Below are positions 36,430-48,370 of a stretch of 64,000 nucleotides of DNA, piece after piece (the stretch's first letter is position 1; the number at the start of each line of letters is the position of its first letter). Made by a program: the position numbers and the translations under genes. The notes under the pieces were generated by a model. That model made no database searches, was not told where the DNA came from, and saw only the letters and a program-made list of their open reading frames with translations. Origin of the DNA: Akebia trifoliata (Eukaryota; Streptophyta; Magnoliopsida; Ranunculales; Lardizabalaceae); assembly GCA_017979445.1 (NCBI GenBank), contig CM030711.1, positions 1,550,001-1,614,000 of the forward strand. The letters are read 5' to 3'.

Positions 36430-38220
36430 ATTTTGAAGAAAAATCATACAAATAAATAAGGTATTAGTACAAAGCCTTCATGGTTCTGCCCTTGAATTTC
36501 CCAAAGGATTTAGCTTTTTTTTTTATTAGTTAGTGGGGGAGTGGATGAAAACAAATTATGAACACAGGACATGGCACAAACACAATGGTTTTACCTACTT
36601 TAGCAAGTTCGCGTCGTATATATAAAAATTTGATTTAATAAATATAACGGCATGTTAAGGTTTATTTCTCTCTTACTTTGTAATGCTTATAGAGTGAGGG
36701 AGAGTAGCAAAGGTGATCATGCCCCAAAGAGTGATGTGATCATAGTCATCAAATTTGGCAATTTATTAAAAATGTCACAATTAAATTGTTGACTTTTATT
36801 TTTGATAAATAAAGATAATTTTATTAAAAAGGGAGGTCGAGATGACCAATCTGAAAGATACAAAGAGAAAAGAAAAAAGCTACCATAGAACCCAAAACCC
36901 CAGGAACCTTGTCAACTTTGATTGCTTTCCCCTGTCCTTGCTTCTTCCATGCAATTCCTCCTGAATGAAACCTTAGAAAAAATGGAGTAAAACATATTTT
37001 GTAAAACTTAGATGTATGTAAAACACAACCCTAACCTTAGCTCAAATTTTTTTTTTTTTTCCCATCATCATTTCCTAATTATTTTACCGAATTTTTCACG
37101 TTTTTACCTTAAAGATGTATTTCCGACCCCTGACTTGGTGGTTATGGTTATGACCTGAAGATCTCATCTGAAATTTAGATCCATGGGCGCCGTTGCTTAT
37201 CTTCCCAATCTTTTAGGAACATCAATTAGACAGAGTTAAAAAGACTTGAGATAATTTACTAAATAATGCAAACTAGTTTCCCTTTAATCCAATTTTTTTA
37301 ATTGTATGTTTCATCCCTAAGGCTTCTTGAATTCATTGAATTGGGTCTTTCATTACTAGTTGATATCTTCCAACTTTTTGACACCCACAATTGGTTTGTC
37401 TCCTCTTAGCAGTTTTACAGCTGTTAATTTGATAAATTTGTTTCACAATTCAGCATCTCCTCGAGTTGTGGAGGAACTCAAGAAACAGACAACCATTTTG
37501 ATTTTAATTAAACCCAAATGATAGGAACATGCATGTGGGTGTCTCTTGATATTTTCGAAAATTAAAGGCAGAAGAAGGAAAAGAGTGGGAGAGGGACCTA
37601 ATGTTGTTAATCAGCAAGTGTAAGAGGGACCAGGTGTACTTGTTTAGTTTTTTAACACAAGCAAGCAAGATAACAATGGTGAATGAAGAGGGGGCCCTCT
37701 CTCCTCAACAAATAAGACAACAACACGTGTACGTATGTTCGACGTGTCATCAAATGAGAAGGGAAGGAGGGCTACAGGTTTTCTATTAGAGAGAAGTGGA
37801 CAAAAACAAGTGGAAGGAAGATCCATGTGTCAGGGATGGAGAGGGGGGAGAGGGCCATGTACCATAAAACATGTAAGACACTAAGATGACATATAGAACC
37901 TTGGTACCACTGGACTTTTAGTTGCTTGGATAACTCTTGTACCCATTATTTTAATAGTAAGGTAGTTGAAGAGTCAATCAAAACTATTTTATGAAAATGG
38001 TATGAAATAGAGCAGAAAAGAAGACAACCTTGGGAACATATCATGGTCAATTAAAAGGTCCAGTTGTTGCTATATGCTTGTGTGACATGTGTACCATGAA
38101 CAATGCACATGATACCCAAGACATGCCACTTAACTAAAGTTGTTTATGTGAATATTAACAAAATCCCACTAAAAAGATGGAAAATAAAAATAAATTACAA
38201 GTTTAAAATTTTGAATTAAA
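36430..38220. other. Intergenic, no recognised feature
   Basis: No supported gene. The stretch 37600-37860 is less AT-rich and carries ACGTGT words and GA-rich DNA, but no frame or hairpin I could support. Confidence 0.4.
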
Positions 38221-38228
38221 AATAGAGT

Positions 38229-38368
38229 GGTGATAATATGACACTTCCATTACAGAACTGAACCATAGATCAGTTGCCTTGTGATACACAAGAAAAAGAT
38301 TTATGATTATGCGTATATAGATGATTACTGATCTACGGGAGGTGACGTCAAAATATCATTACACTTAA
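38229..38368. mobile_element. Hairpin MITE, family B copy 10
   Basis: Ends GGTGATAATATGACACTTCC and GGTGACGTCAAAATATCATT. The core reads ACCATAGATCAGTTGCCTTG with the partner AAGATTTATGATTATG. Confidence 0.7.
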
Positions 38369-39059
38369 AAATAACTATATTTCTTTATACAGTCACCATT
38401 TTCATTCATAAATAATAACTTACAATTAAAAAACAACAATTGACAATTAATATCTCTAGAAAGATCTTGGCTAGAGATTTTAATTGAACCATTCTTATTG
38501 CAATTTGACTTATGAACAGAGTTTTTTTGCCATTTGTATGAGAGTTTTCAGTGTGTCAAAGTGTAAGAATGATTTTGCTTAGAAAAAAAAAAAAAGTGTA
38601 AGAATGATTTTCAAAATCTTGATAATTAGTTGAGAATTTTTATTTTGATTATTACATCCCGATTTTAACTGTTAATCTAAATCTGATTACAGTGATATGG
38701 TCAATGTCATAAGAAATATTCAAGTTGAACAAAAGGAAGACCTTAGAAAAACGTAGATGGAGATAATGAAAGAAAATATCAATATTCTTTCAATTAAAGA
38801 GACGTTCATTTGAACAAAGTGGAATAAGACTCTGAAGATGAGGAAGAACCTAACCCTACCTAAAGAACAAGAACCTATTAGAGTCAAGTCTTTGGGAACC
38901 AAACTGATTGAGAACCAAAAGCAATAGGACTGATAAAACTCGAGAACCAAAACCGTTTAAAGAGGAATTTTTTATGGTTCTAGTTTTGAGTCCATTGATT
39001 TAAGAACTGGAACCAAAACCAATAAGAATCGAACACAACTGACTCATTGACACACCTAC

Positions 39060-39490
39060 CTAATGCCGATTCAATCCAAGTTGGTCTTCGTTTGAGTAAT
39101 GGGTACCTTGATTACATGCTTGGACTAAGCATGTAAGACCCCATTCCTTTTGGGTTTGGTTGGGTTTAGGTTCAGTGGTTTTGAGCTTGGGTTGGATTTG
39201 GACTTGACCCAATCCCCCACAAATTTGGCCTTAACGACAAATCGATATATTATTTGGTGATCTGAACCCAATCCATGATTTCATAAAATATGTAATATGA
39301 ATATATAATTTATATTTGTTCTCACATATTATAAGATTGGATCCCTATTGAAGCAGAATATGGTCAATCCAAATGAGTTTGATAAATCAAATCCTTGTTG
39401 GATTGGGTCTTTACCGAGACCCAATTCCTTAATCGGAAGCCTAAGTTTTCAGATCAGATTTCAGGTCTAATCTATTCGAGTGACAGCTCT
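39060..39490. repeat. Dispersed repeat, family H, decayed
   Basis: GACCCAATCC / GGATTGGGTC words in both orientations (39205, 39400) resemble family H. Boundaries unclear. Confidence 0.3.
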
Positions 39491-39906
39491 AGAAGAAAGT
39501 ATTAGTATCCAACTCCATCAAACCCTGAAAGGGGCATAATCTCAGTTGAAAATTCCCTAATTTTCCTCGAGATTCACAATATAACAATTCCAATAAATAT
39601 TTAATGATCTTACAATGAGTTGATGCCGCTTACAAGTCCAAGTCCGAAATGGTAAAAAAGTTTGAGATAATGAGAGCGGATACAAATACACTTGAATTTT
39701 CATAAGATGTGACTTAAACAGAATGGAATAGAGATTAATTTAATATAATTTACAGTATAAAAATGGATCAATTAATTAAATGAATTAAATTACTATCTAC
39801 CTTCTAAGGTAAATTGATTTAATCACAAACTAATCCACAATAAAATGAAACACAACAAACTAACTCTCAACAGTTAGAACTTGGAACATAAAAAACCATT
39901 AAGGGA

Positions 39907-39912
39907 TTTATT
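39907..39912 (-). terminator. Putative poly(A) signal of the NPH3-family gene
   Basis: TTTATT on the plus strand is AATAAA on the coding strand, 24 bp after the stop codon. Close but usable. Confidence 0.35.
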
Positions 39913-39935
39913 TTGTTACTCTAAGCTATACAAAT

Positions 39936-42602
39936 TTACAGCGTCAACTCACCGTTTTCGTGAATTTGTTCACCGTTCATGGGCGGTAATGGTGGTGGCG
40001 GTGGGTCTTTAGTATTGCAAGGTTTCGAGGTTTTGTTACTGCTTGGCTGTAATTTTTTAAACCCAAATTTTTGGCAGAATATGTTCCAGCTACTACTCTT
40101 AGTCTTTCCCAGCTTTCCAATTTCTTGTTTCATGCTCAAGCATTCTTTCTCAAGCTCATGAACCCGCATTCTCATGTCATCGATGCCTACTACTTGATCT
40201 TCCTTCTCATCGTGCATAGGTTGATCGTTCTTTGGGAGTGCTAAGTTCCCACTTGGGCCATTCGAATTTTCGAGATTGTCAGATACAAAGAACCATCCGG
40301 AGATTGATGTGCGGAGCCGAAGCTGTTCAAAGAATAGAACTTGAACGATTACTCGGAGAGGTAACCTCTCATTTTGGGCTGCATGGGTACAAGCCTCTAA
40401 GGAGAGTTTCTGACAGTTCATGAGCCGACAAAGCAGCTCCCTCTCGGAGTCTGTGAGCCACGGGTGTGCCTGAAGTCGAGAAATATGTTACAAAGAACAA
40501 AATAGAGAATCGAGTAAATTTTCACTCCTATATATTATTGATATTAGTATGGCTTGAATTATTGAGACATCATAGGATAACATAAAACTTCTATTAATTA
40601 AGCGATCCAGAACGGTGTCCCATTTCTATAGCAACAAATGGTGTCTGTGTGGCACTTATTGGTTGGAGATTAAACACATTGGGCTGCGAGCTATATAAAA
40701 ACAGCTTGTATAAGAGCCCGATATATTTTAAATTCCGACCAAAGCGTTCAAACATACTCAATTGACGTGGCATGTGCACAGAACCATAGATTTTCCTCAC
40801 GATACATAAGGGAAAAATTTATGGTTATGTGCACTTTCCACATATACGTTTCATACAAATGTAATACCAATGAGAGTGCATGTAACGAAGATGTTGTTAC
40901 CTTGAGGTATATGTCGATGGCACGGTAGATGCCATCATCAAGTGGTCTAGCATAATCGGGGATGACAGCTGCAAGAGATTGAAATTTTGGGAGCTTCAAG
41001 TTGACATCAGGTGCAACCTCTGCAAGGTACCCATCCACTAACTTGGCCACCATTGTCATTGGGGTCAATGGAGGGGACCCATCAATCAATCCCCCCTCCC
41101 CAATTATACAAGGAGAAGACGACCCAACATCAGCCTGATCCACTGACATGAAGTGATCAAGAATCCTCTGAACACAATCAATATCGTAAAGGGTCTCCAC
41201 TGTGTAACCTGTATTTGGTATGAGAAGATCATCCAATGTGGCATGGTCCAGCTGTGCCCCAACTCTTTTTTCTAAGTTCTCTCTACATGATGGGCTCGCA
41301 TGTAAAATAATTGCCGTTCGAAGCAGCCTAAGCAAGAACTTGGTCAATGCGACTCCCCTCTTATTGGGCAGTAACCCCACAATTTCTTCAAGAAGAGCCC
41401 GTTGATCCCCCTCTGACAGGGTCGAGATAGTAGAACCATGGATCGGGTTCTCGTTGAAGCTTGCATGCCTACTTAGTCCTCGTAGATACCTCTTTGCATA
41501 GAATGTGAGGGAGCCTGCAATGCTCTCGGGCTTCATTCCTCTCGATTCAACAGCCAATATCAACCTCTTATACAAAGGTAAACAAAGGAAAGAAACATCT
41601 TCATACCACCAATCCTCACCCACGGATCGTGGCTTAGCTCCCGTACATATTCCATTCCAAAAGACGGTGCCCCCTGGGCTCTGCATGTTATTATGGTGTC
41701 CTGACATGGGCCAACTGAATAAACTGGGATCTGCGCAAGCTTTCATTGCCAAGGAATTGATGCATCTTGAGACAATGTGAACCTCTTCCACGTCTGGGAG
41801 AAGGTCTTCACATGTCTTGAGAGCTTTGATGGAATCAGCCCAATTGCAAAAGACTTCGTTGAGGAAATCCTCTGTTTGTTTGATGAGATTACCCTCACCA
41901 TAGGCTTCGGTCATCTGAAGGTGCTCAGCGGCACATCGAAGACTGACTACATTTAGGGAAGTGAGTTCTATTCTAACACCATAACAGAACTTGGCTACTA
42001 GTTCAAACGCTTTGGCTCCACCAGGTATGTCATGAAGCTGTAAAACACAGCTTGGTCCATCCCCACTAGAGGAATCTTCGATTAACTTTTCTAAGACCCC
42101 ACTTCTGGAGAGCAAGGGAAACTGCACAAAGAAAAATAAAATAATTAAGCAATTTTGATACTATCAAATTCAATAACAGGTAAGCAAATGAAGCAAGATA
42201 GGCACTAAAGAAGAGCTGGTACCCATAGCTCAGTAGGTTGACATATTAAGTGTATAAATAAAAGATAGACATGCTTAACAGCTTAAGCAAGCAAAAGGCG
42301 AAGATCAAACTTGGTTGAGTTAAGCACACCTTGTGAAGATGAAAGGATATTTCTCCAACTTCGACGACAACATCACTCTGAAGCCCACTTGTGCAAAGCC
42401 TGTAAAAATTCATTTTCAAGGTCAACATCTCAAACATAAAAAATGAAAGAGGAAAAAAATACGTTTCAAATTCTAAGTGAAGCAAGTCTCATGGCCAAAC
42501 TTGGGTTCAAGAGCTTTCGTATAGCTTTGTTGAGGGAGATAAAAAAATGAAAATCGCTCTTTTTCTGCCAAGGAAACAGAAAGATCAATCTGTATTTCAC
42601 AT

Positions 42603-42649
<47 letters not shown>

Positions 42650-43642
42650 GTCCTTGACATTCCTTATGTTAGCAATCTCAATATCTCAATCGGTCAATTA
42701 CCTTCACCCTTCACATTATATTTTTCAAGACTCGGTGATGAGGACAGGTTGTGGGGCATGAGCTTTGATAATGGATAACTTTAGTGATTCAAAATTCAAC
42801 CTACCTCAAATCATGATAAGGAGAGTGTTAATCAGTGGCAATTGCTTCTACTTCATTTTTCTTTGTCATCTGTACAATATTTGCTTCCTTATTTGAGCCA
42901 AATTTATAAAGAAGTTGGCTTGCAATGTGAGGCATGTGACCTCCAACTCATCTCAATACCAATACTGGCTAGAACTTAGTACAAATTCAACATGGAATAA
43001 GAAGATTTTGAAGTACCAACACAACATGTTAGAAGTAGGACATAATAGGTATCTCAGAACCTCAAGTGAGTCCCTTATGGGCTTTTTATTGTCAAGGAAT
43101 ACAGAAGAGGATTGCTATAGATAGAATTGAATGGAGGAACAAGATTTGTTCGGCCAAGCCAATTTTATTTTTTTTGGTGATGAGGCTTTGATTGTGGTGA
43201 AATATTATAGTTTATCACTCACCACCCTCCAGAGTCCCGAATCAAATGGGAGGGTTTTATAAATTGTTAAAATCTTAGTGATGAACCCATCTAATTTTCT
43301 CAAACATAAATTCTTTTATTGAGTAAGCTAGATTTGAATCCATTTGGATCAGAATTACATTATACAGCTCATATATGCATATATACATTCATGCATAAAC
43401 ATGATCATACATTAACAAGCAGATACAATTAAAACCCAAAATTTAGATTTCAAAAGGAAAATCAAGTTGAACCCATTTCATTTTTTCCAAAATTATAACG
43501 AACCCAACATTCAAAATTAAAAATTTCAGATAAAAGAGAAAAAAAAAAAAAAAAAAAGGACTAGAAGCAATAGAAAGGGATACCAGGTTTGGCCTTCACG
43601 TTGAAAGGTTTCAGATTTGGAGCCCAACTTCATGCATGCCAT
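39936..43642 (-). CDS. NPH3/RPT2-family (NRL) BTB-NPH3 protein
   Basis: NRL proteins are plasma-membrane-associated scaffolds, some acting as CUL3 ubiquitin-ligase adaptors, in phototropin and auxin-transport signalling. Exons on the minus strand: 43642-43584, 42399-42330, 42121-40901, 40469-39936; GT-AG, phases fit, 627 residues. Seen: start [20 protein letters not shown] (stop codon just upstream in frame), BTB domain about residues 28-110 ([38 protein letters not shown]), NPH3 domain from [19 protein letters not shown] (about 213) through [20 protein letters not shown] and LIHAH-type [20 protein letters not shown] to about 506, a coiled coil about 547-572 and a proline-rich stretch DPPPPPLPP near the C-terminus. 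The start resembles the At5g03250/At1g30440 group; the exact orthologue is not settled. MITEs sit in its last intron and a LINE fragment in its first. Confidence 0.93.
40598..40740. mobile_element. MITE, family E, in NPH3-family intron 3
   Basis: GCGATCCAGAACGGTGTCCC..TGTGTGGCACTTATTGGTTG..ACATTGGGCTGC matches the left half of 8757-8945. The right end is unclear. Confidence 0.5.
40743..40855. mobile_element. Hairpin MITE, family B copy 11, in NPH3-family intron 3
   Basis: Arms CATGTGCACAGAACCATAGA and AATTTATGGTTATGTGCA pair around CCTCACGATACATAAGG. It directly abuts the family E copy. Confidence 0.75.
42598..42648. repeat. TC microsatellite, NPH3-family intron 1
   Basis: About 24 TC units with one interruption. 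Confidence 0.9.
43095..43205 (+). mobile_element. RTE-type LINE 3'-end fragment in NPH3-family intron 1
   Basis: GATTGCTATAGATAGAATTG, AATGGAGGAACAAGATTTG and GATGAGGCTTTGATTGTGGTG follow the tail pattern of the 12430 copy, opposite to the gene's direction. Confidence 0.55.
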
Positions 43643-43775
43643 GTGTCACTCTGATTCGTGAAATCTTAGAACTTTTGTAAACATTGAAACAACTTCAGAA
43701 AAGAATTCTCAAAAACTAATAAAGAAGGAAATGGAGGACAAAGAAGGAAAATGGGTTTTTTCTCTGTTGTTAATG

Positions 43776-43797
43776 AGAGAGAGAGAGAGAGAGAGAT
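43776..43797. repeat. GA microsatellite in the NPH3-family leader or promoter
   Basis: Simple GA run about 135 bp upstream of the start codon (CT on the coding strand), a common arrangement in plant 5' leaders. Confidence 0.85.
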
Positions 43798-44027
43798 GGG
43801 TCCGAGTCTAAAGGAAGGAAGAAATTAAATGAGAGAACTACGTTTCTGTTTGTTAGATTTCAGCATTAAAATTCAAGTTTAAGCGTTAGAGTTGCAGGAA
43901 TGTTACCAAACTTCACTTCTCAGATCCACTTTTAACTCCCAGAGAAAATTTTGTCAGTTTTGGTGGCCCCCAATTTAATCCAATTTTGATGCAAACGCTT
44001 TGCATCAAATAATTATAAAAAGAGATA

Positions 44028-44392
44028 TTATATTGGCACACCAACTCTTACTAACAACACACCAATCTGGTTCTGATTTTTATTCTCGACCTTGTTGATA
44101 AATTACCAACATTATCGTAGGTAATGTTAAAGTGAACCCTCAATATTTTTAACGACAAGTTCGTTAATATTTTATCAGTAATCAGTAAGATCGTTAATTA
44201 TAAAACCGACGAATTCACTGAAAAAAACACATGTTTTGAAATTAAAATGAATAATGTATTGAACTAACAATTTTGTCATATTCAACGTGTTAAAATGATA
44301 ATTTGCCCTTTTGAAATTAAATGGTTGACTACACATAGATTTATGTTATAAGTAAAAGTTGGTGTGTTAATAAAACTTCTCTTATAATAAAG
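44028..44392. mobile_element. MITE, family A, long form
   Basis: Left ATATTGGCACACCAACTCTT, right AAGTAAAAGTTGGTGTGTTA. 365 bp with unrelated inner sequence, about 0.4 kb upstream of the NPH3-family gene. Confidence 0.65.
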
Positions 44393-44399
44393 ATATAAA

Positions 44400-45238
44400 A
44401 AATAAATAAAAACCCCTTCAAACTCAACGATGCAAATAACCTTCCCTCGAAGGTGTATCATTGATCAAGCTATTCGGCAAGGCTTTAGTTTAGTTGATTC
44501 AGATGAGTTCGAGAAAGTTTCATAATAAATTAGAAATTTTTTGGAGATTATACAAATAATGTTTTAAATTTCTTCTCGAAATCCATCATCTTCAACCTCC
44601 TTAAAATCGTATATTGTTCTTGAGATTTGAATGTATAAGAAAATAAAATTTTGATGAAGAAACGTAAAAATATAAAAAATTTAATGATTAATTGATAAAT
44701 TTTCAACTAATTCATCGATTAGTTGATCAAATCTACTGATTGTAACAGAATTTTGGGAAATATTCAAAGGATTATCATTCATCTCAATGAAAAATTTAGC
44801 ATCATGATCTTAGTAAAATCGGTCCATGAGGATTGAAGAGTCATTTTTTTGAAAAAATTACCTTTAGCTTATTTCTATGAATTATCATCCAACACGGGAT
44901 GATTAATAGATAATCTTCTATTATTATTATTATTGTTGTAGTTGTTATTGTATTTAAAACTTTGATAGTAGAAATCATAGGGTCTTTTAATTAAAAGATT
45001 TTCTTTAGAAGATTTTTACGAGGATCAATTAATCGTGGAAGCCCCTCAAGGAACTTTGTTGAGTCGATTTTTTATTGATTTTTGTTCTCCTTAATTTTTA
45101 GTGGATTTTATTTTCAAAACCAGATTACAAAACTTGATTTAATTTTGGTTCCTCTACTTTAAATTGATATTTTTAACTTTCTCCATTCACATGTTTAATG
45201 GTAAATTTAGTGTCGGTGATCTTTGTAAATATTGGTTA
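44400..45238. other. Intergenic, no recognised feature
   Basis: AT-rich; a short TTA run near 44920. Nothing else seen. Confidence 0.4.
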
Positions 45239-45240
45239 AA

Positions 45241-45418
45241 GAATAATGTTAAAGTGACCTCAAGATTGGACCTCACATCGCACGCACTGACATAAAAGTG
45301 TATGGGAATCATAGATGCTTTTTCTCAAGTTACAAGTGAAAAAGTGTCTATGATTCCCATCCACTTTCATGTCAAAATGTGCGATATGAGATCCAATCTT
45401 AAGGTCACTCCAACATGC
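45241..45418. mobile_element. Hairpin MITE, family B copy 12 (long-arm subfamily)
   Basis: Arms GTGACCTCAAGATTGGACCT and GATCCAATCTTAAGGTCAC, then GTATGGGAATCATAGATGCT and GTCTATGATTCCCATCC, pair over about 80 bp each. Closest to 59387-59564. Confidence 0.85.
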
Positions 45419-45834
45419 CTCTTAATCAAATTTTCAGGACAAATTAACATCACCTTTCATATCTCAAAATCTTGGCAATTTGTCCAATAACTCAGTGTCT
45501 TAATGGATAATATGGACCACGCCTTTGTGAGGTGGCTCTGGAACCAATCTTTATGAAAAAAATTCAGAATCAAAAATATAAATTTGAAAAAACAAAAAAG
45601 ATTAGGAAGATTCAACGCAGAAGGAGCAGCACATGAAATTGTTAGTAATTCTATATACAATATAAAATGGGTCAGACTTGACACAAAATTCAAGGGATCG
45701 ATCGTAGAATCAATTTTATAGGTTTTGCATCTTGGAGTAGATCTAACTAATAATAAAAAAGTGGGTTAATATAGTTTAATGTCTCTTAATTGATGGTACC
45801 CTGCCCCACTCGATGCATGTTGTTTCTAATGTGA

Positions 45835-45995
45835 AATTCAATTAAAACTGAACTGATGAGTTTGGATATGGACTTAGTTAGTATGATCCGATTCAAATTT
45901 GGATCTAGGTCCAAATTTTTTATTTAGATTTGAATTTGAATATACCTAAATCCGACCTAGCCCCGATCCATTTTATGCCATAATACTATTTTGGG
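45835..45995. repeat. Dispersed repeat, family H, decayed
   Basis: TATGATCCGATTCAAATTTG..GACCTAGCCCCGATCC words. Boundaries unclear. Confidence 0.3.
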
Positions 45996-46120
45996 GTGAT
46001 TTAGGGGGTGTTTGTTTCAGATTGTAGAATCTGACTCTGATTATGAATTATTAAAATCAAATATTCACAAAACTGCAGAGGGCATGCATTTAATTGAAAA
46101 TGAATAGTGGGCCATGTCTC

Positions 46121-46153
46121 GCATAAAAGAGAAGGAATCCTTCTCTTTTATGC
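46121..46153. repeat. Perfect 16-bp inverted repeat with 1-base loop
   Basis: GCATAAAAGAGAAGGA, one A, then its exact complement TCCTTCTCTTTTATGC, inside the Harbinger-like element. Confidence 0.95.
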
Positions 46154-46355
46154 CTCTTTTAATAGATAGTTGATTAGATTTTTTTTGTAAGACTTTGTGG
46201 ATGGCGCATATTGCACAGAGGAATCAAGGGAACATGGTAGTTAACGTTAGTCTCGAAGGCATGTGGCAGTGCAAGCAAGGGTTGGATTTCGTGTTTCATC
46301 GATGACAGGGCAGTGTTACTGGTAACGCCACTTAGTACGAGATGATAAGGAGGAC

Positions 46356-46583
46356 CGTGGTTTAAAAATTCAGTCGAGACTAAGACAATTTGTTTGATTC
46401 ATCTTGATATCGTCCAACAATGAGATGGATTGACAAATCATCTCAAATTCGACGTGTCTATTAAACTCAGTCGATTATGTCATTCTTGAATGAGACAACT
46501 GGAATAAATAAGAAAACTCGTCTGAGACAATTCGATCTCATTCATGGATGAGACGAGATGTCAAAACGGGTTTTAAAACAATG
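46356..46583. mobile_element. hAT-like MITE, nested; relative of 25548
   Basis: Ends CGTGGTTTAAAA and TTTTAAAACAATG with GAGAC/CGTCTGAGAC words inside. Flanking octamers AGGAGGAC (46348-46355) and AGGACGAC (46584-46591) differ at one base. Confidence 0.7.
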
Positions 46584-47159
46584 AGGACGACGGAGTCTGT
46601 AGAAGAGGTGAGCATACTAATGAAAGAGGCGGTACCCTAGTGTAGGCCTTCTCCTAATAAAAGTGGTATGAATGTACATTGACATGGACACTTAGAAAGC
46701 TATAAACACTTGAGCATCAAAGGGGCCTAAGGCACGAAATTCAAGCGCTTTATCCATGCAAAGCTGAAATGATGTATTTTACCCAATACAAACTTGAACC
46801 CGTGATCAAGACCTTGTTACACGTTCTTCCCATTATTTAGCGTCAAAACGCTACAAACGGTTCATGCGAAATAAACAAATTGAAGAGCTTTTTCTTTCTT
46901 TCCATTTTCAAAGGTATTATGTTCCGATTATTAAAAAACAACTTCAATAAATCCGAAACAAATAATTTTGTGGATTATAAAATTTGATTATGAACAAGAA
47001 TCAGGTTCTACAATCAGAACCAAACGCCCCCTAAGAGTTTAGGCTTGATTCGGGCAGTCGTGCTTACTACTTAGACGAAACTTTCGAGGGCATTTCCGTC
47101 ACATCAAAAAATAATTCTCTAAAGAAAAAAAATAAAAATCGATCTCATTTGAAAGAGAA

Positions 47160-48370
47160 GGAAAACGACTTCTCCTACTTCAAACTCCAATACTCCATGG
47201 CTCCATAGCTACGTCTCTCTCATCGAAAACGTTCGATCGAAATTTCGTAAGCTTCTTAACCCTAATCTCTCCAAATGCATCTGAATCTCTTGTGTAATTT
47301 ACGCTTTTTTCCTTAAATTTCCATTTTTGATTCAAGTATTTTAATTTCAAATTATCGATTTTCAGACGATCGATCTGTGGTGGATTAGAGTGGATATTTG
47401 ATTCATAACGTTCTTCTTGAACTTCTAGGGTTAATTTCGATTTATATACATTTTTTAAAAAAAAATTTGATAGTGTTTTATGATCTCTTTTTATTATTTA
47501 TGCTAATTGAATGAATCTCTGGACATTCTTCGAGATTTGATGGAATTATTTATTTTTTTCAAAATTAGGCTAAAATAATTTGGTGCGAAATTAGGAATCT
47601 ATTTGCGAAAAACCCGATCTTTTAAATCCCTGTTTGACACACTAACGAAAAATCATATCAATTTTGTTAGAAACTAAATAGTGCTTGATTCCCGGTATCT
47701 CGTTTGTAAAATATTGTTCTTGAGTTAAATGTTATCATCACTTAGGGTAACTCCAAATTCCAAACTGAGGGTTTGGGGATGTCGAATATATGGTTGTTAA
47801 ATTATAATTCCATACTGTGTTAATGGAAGCACTGTAATGTTATTTGATGAACACCATTTGAATTAATGCATTTATTTTATTTCTTTATTTGAAAAATTAC
47901 CAAAAAAGGGTCAAAGTTTTAGTTAATTATAAAAAAAAATTACAAAATTAAAATTAAATCGCTGGACTGTCCACCGTTTTAGTAACTCATTGGGCAGTCA
48001 AATGTTTTATGTTATTTCATGAATTTGAATGACAAAAATACCTACCAAAGGCTTAAAACGCTGGAATTTTCAATGCTTTAATTTGTTTTAAGTAAAATTT
48101 AGAATGTTAGTGTTTTTTATATTTTTTTAATCAATGTGACATTTGACCCCTTTTGGTAATTTTCCCTTTGTCATTTTGGCCATTTTAAAATTTAAAATTT
48201 AAAATTTTCCTTTTTTCTTGGTTGCTTGAACAGTTTACAAGATCATTTGTGCTCTCAGCAAAGATGTACATTTTACTGAAGAATGCTGCATTTGCTTCAA
48301 AATTCACTTAAAGGTTTCGTCTCAAAATTCGACTGCTGAATTTTGAGTTGAGTGGCACTACCATTTCAAG
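47160..48370 (+). promoter_or_regulatory. DUF707 gene 5' leader with intron and short upstream ORFs
   Basis: A leader exon ends at 47246 before donor GTAAGC; its own start near 47160 is a guess, and no TATA box is seen. The acceptor TTGCTTGAACAG ends at 48233, and the leader resumes 48234-48370 to the ATG. An upstream ORF of 15 codons lies at 48264-48311 (ATG TAC ATT .. TAA), and a three-codon one begins at about 47196. These could lower translation of the main frame. Confidence 0.55.

Larger units (their letters stand above)
46004..47031. mobile_element. PIF/Harbinger-like non-autonomous element, 1 kb
   Basis: Inverted ends GGGGGTGTTTGTTTCAGATT and AATCAGAACCAAACGCCCCC, with pairing continuing about 45 bp (GTAGAATCTGA / TCAGGTTCTAC). 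Flanks are TTA (46001-46003) and TAA (47032-47034), one change from the 3-bp duplication of this superfamily. It contains the nested hAT-like MITE 46356-46583 and no transposase frame. Its right end lies roughly 200 bp before the DUF707 gene's first splice donor. Confidence 0.75.

Noticed and set aside
37600..37860. Possible gene or microRNA precursor in a less AT-rich stretch
   Set aside because: No long frame, no paired hairpin arms, and no known plant microRNA sequence found by eye.
41220..41780. Plus-strand open frames opposite the NPH3-family exon
   Set aside because: Antisense shadows of a long, clearly coding exon.
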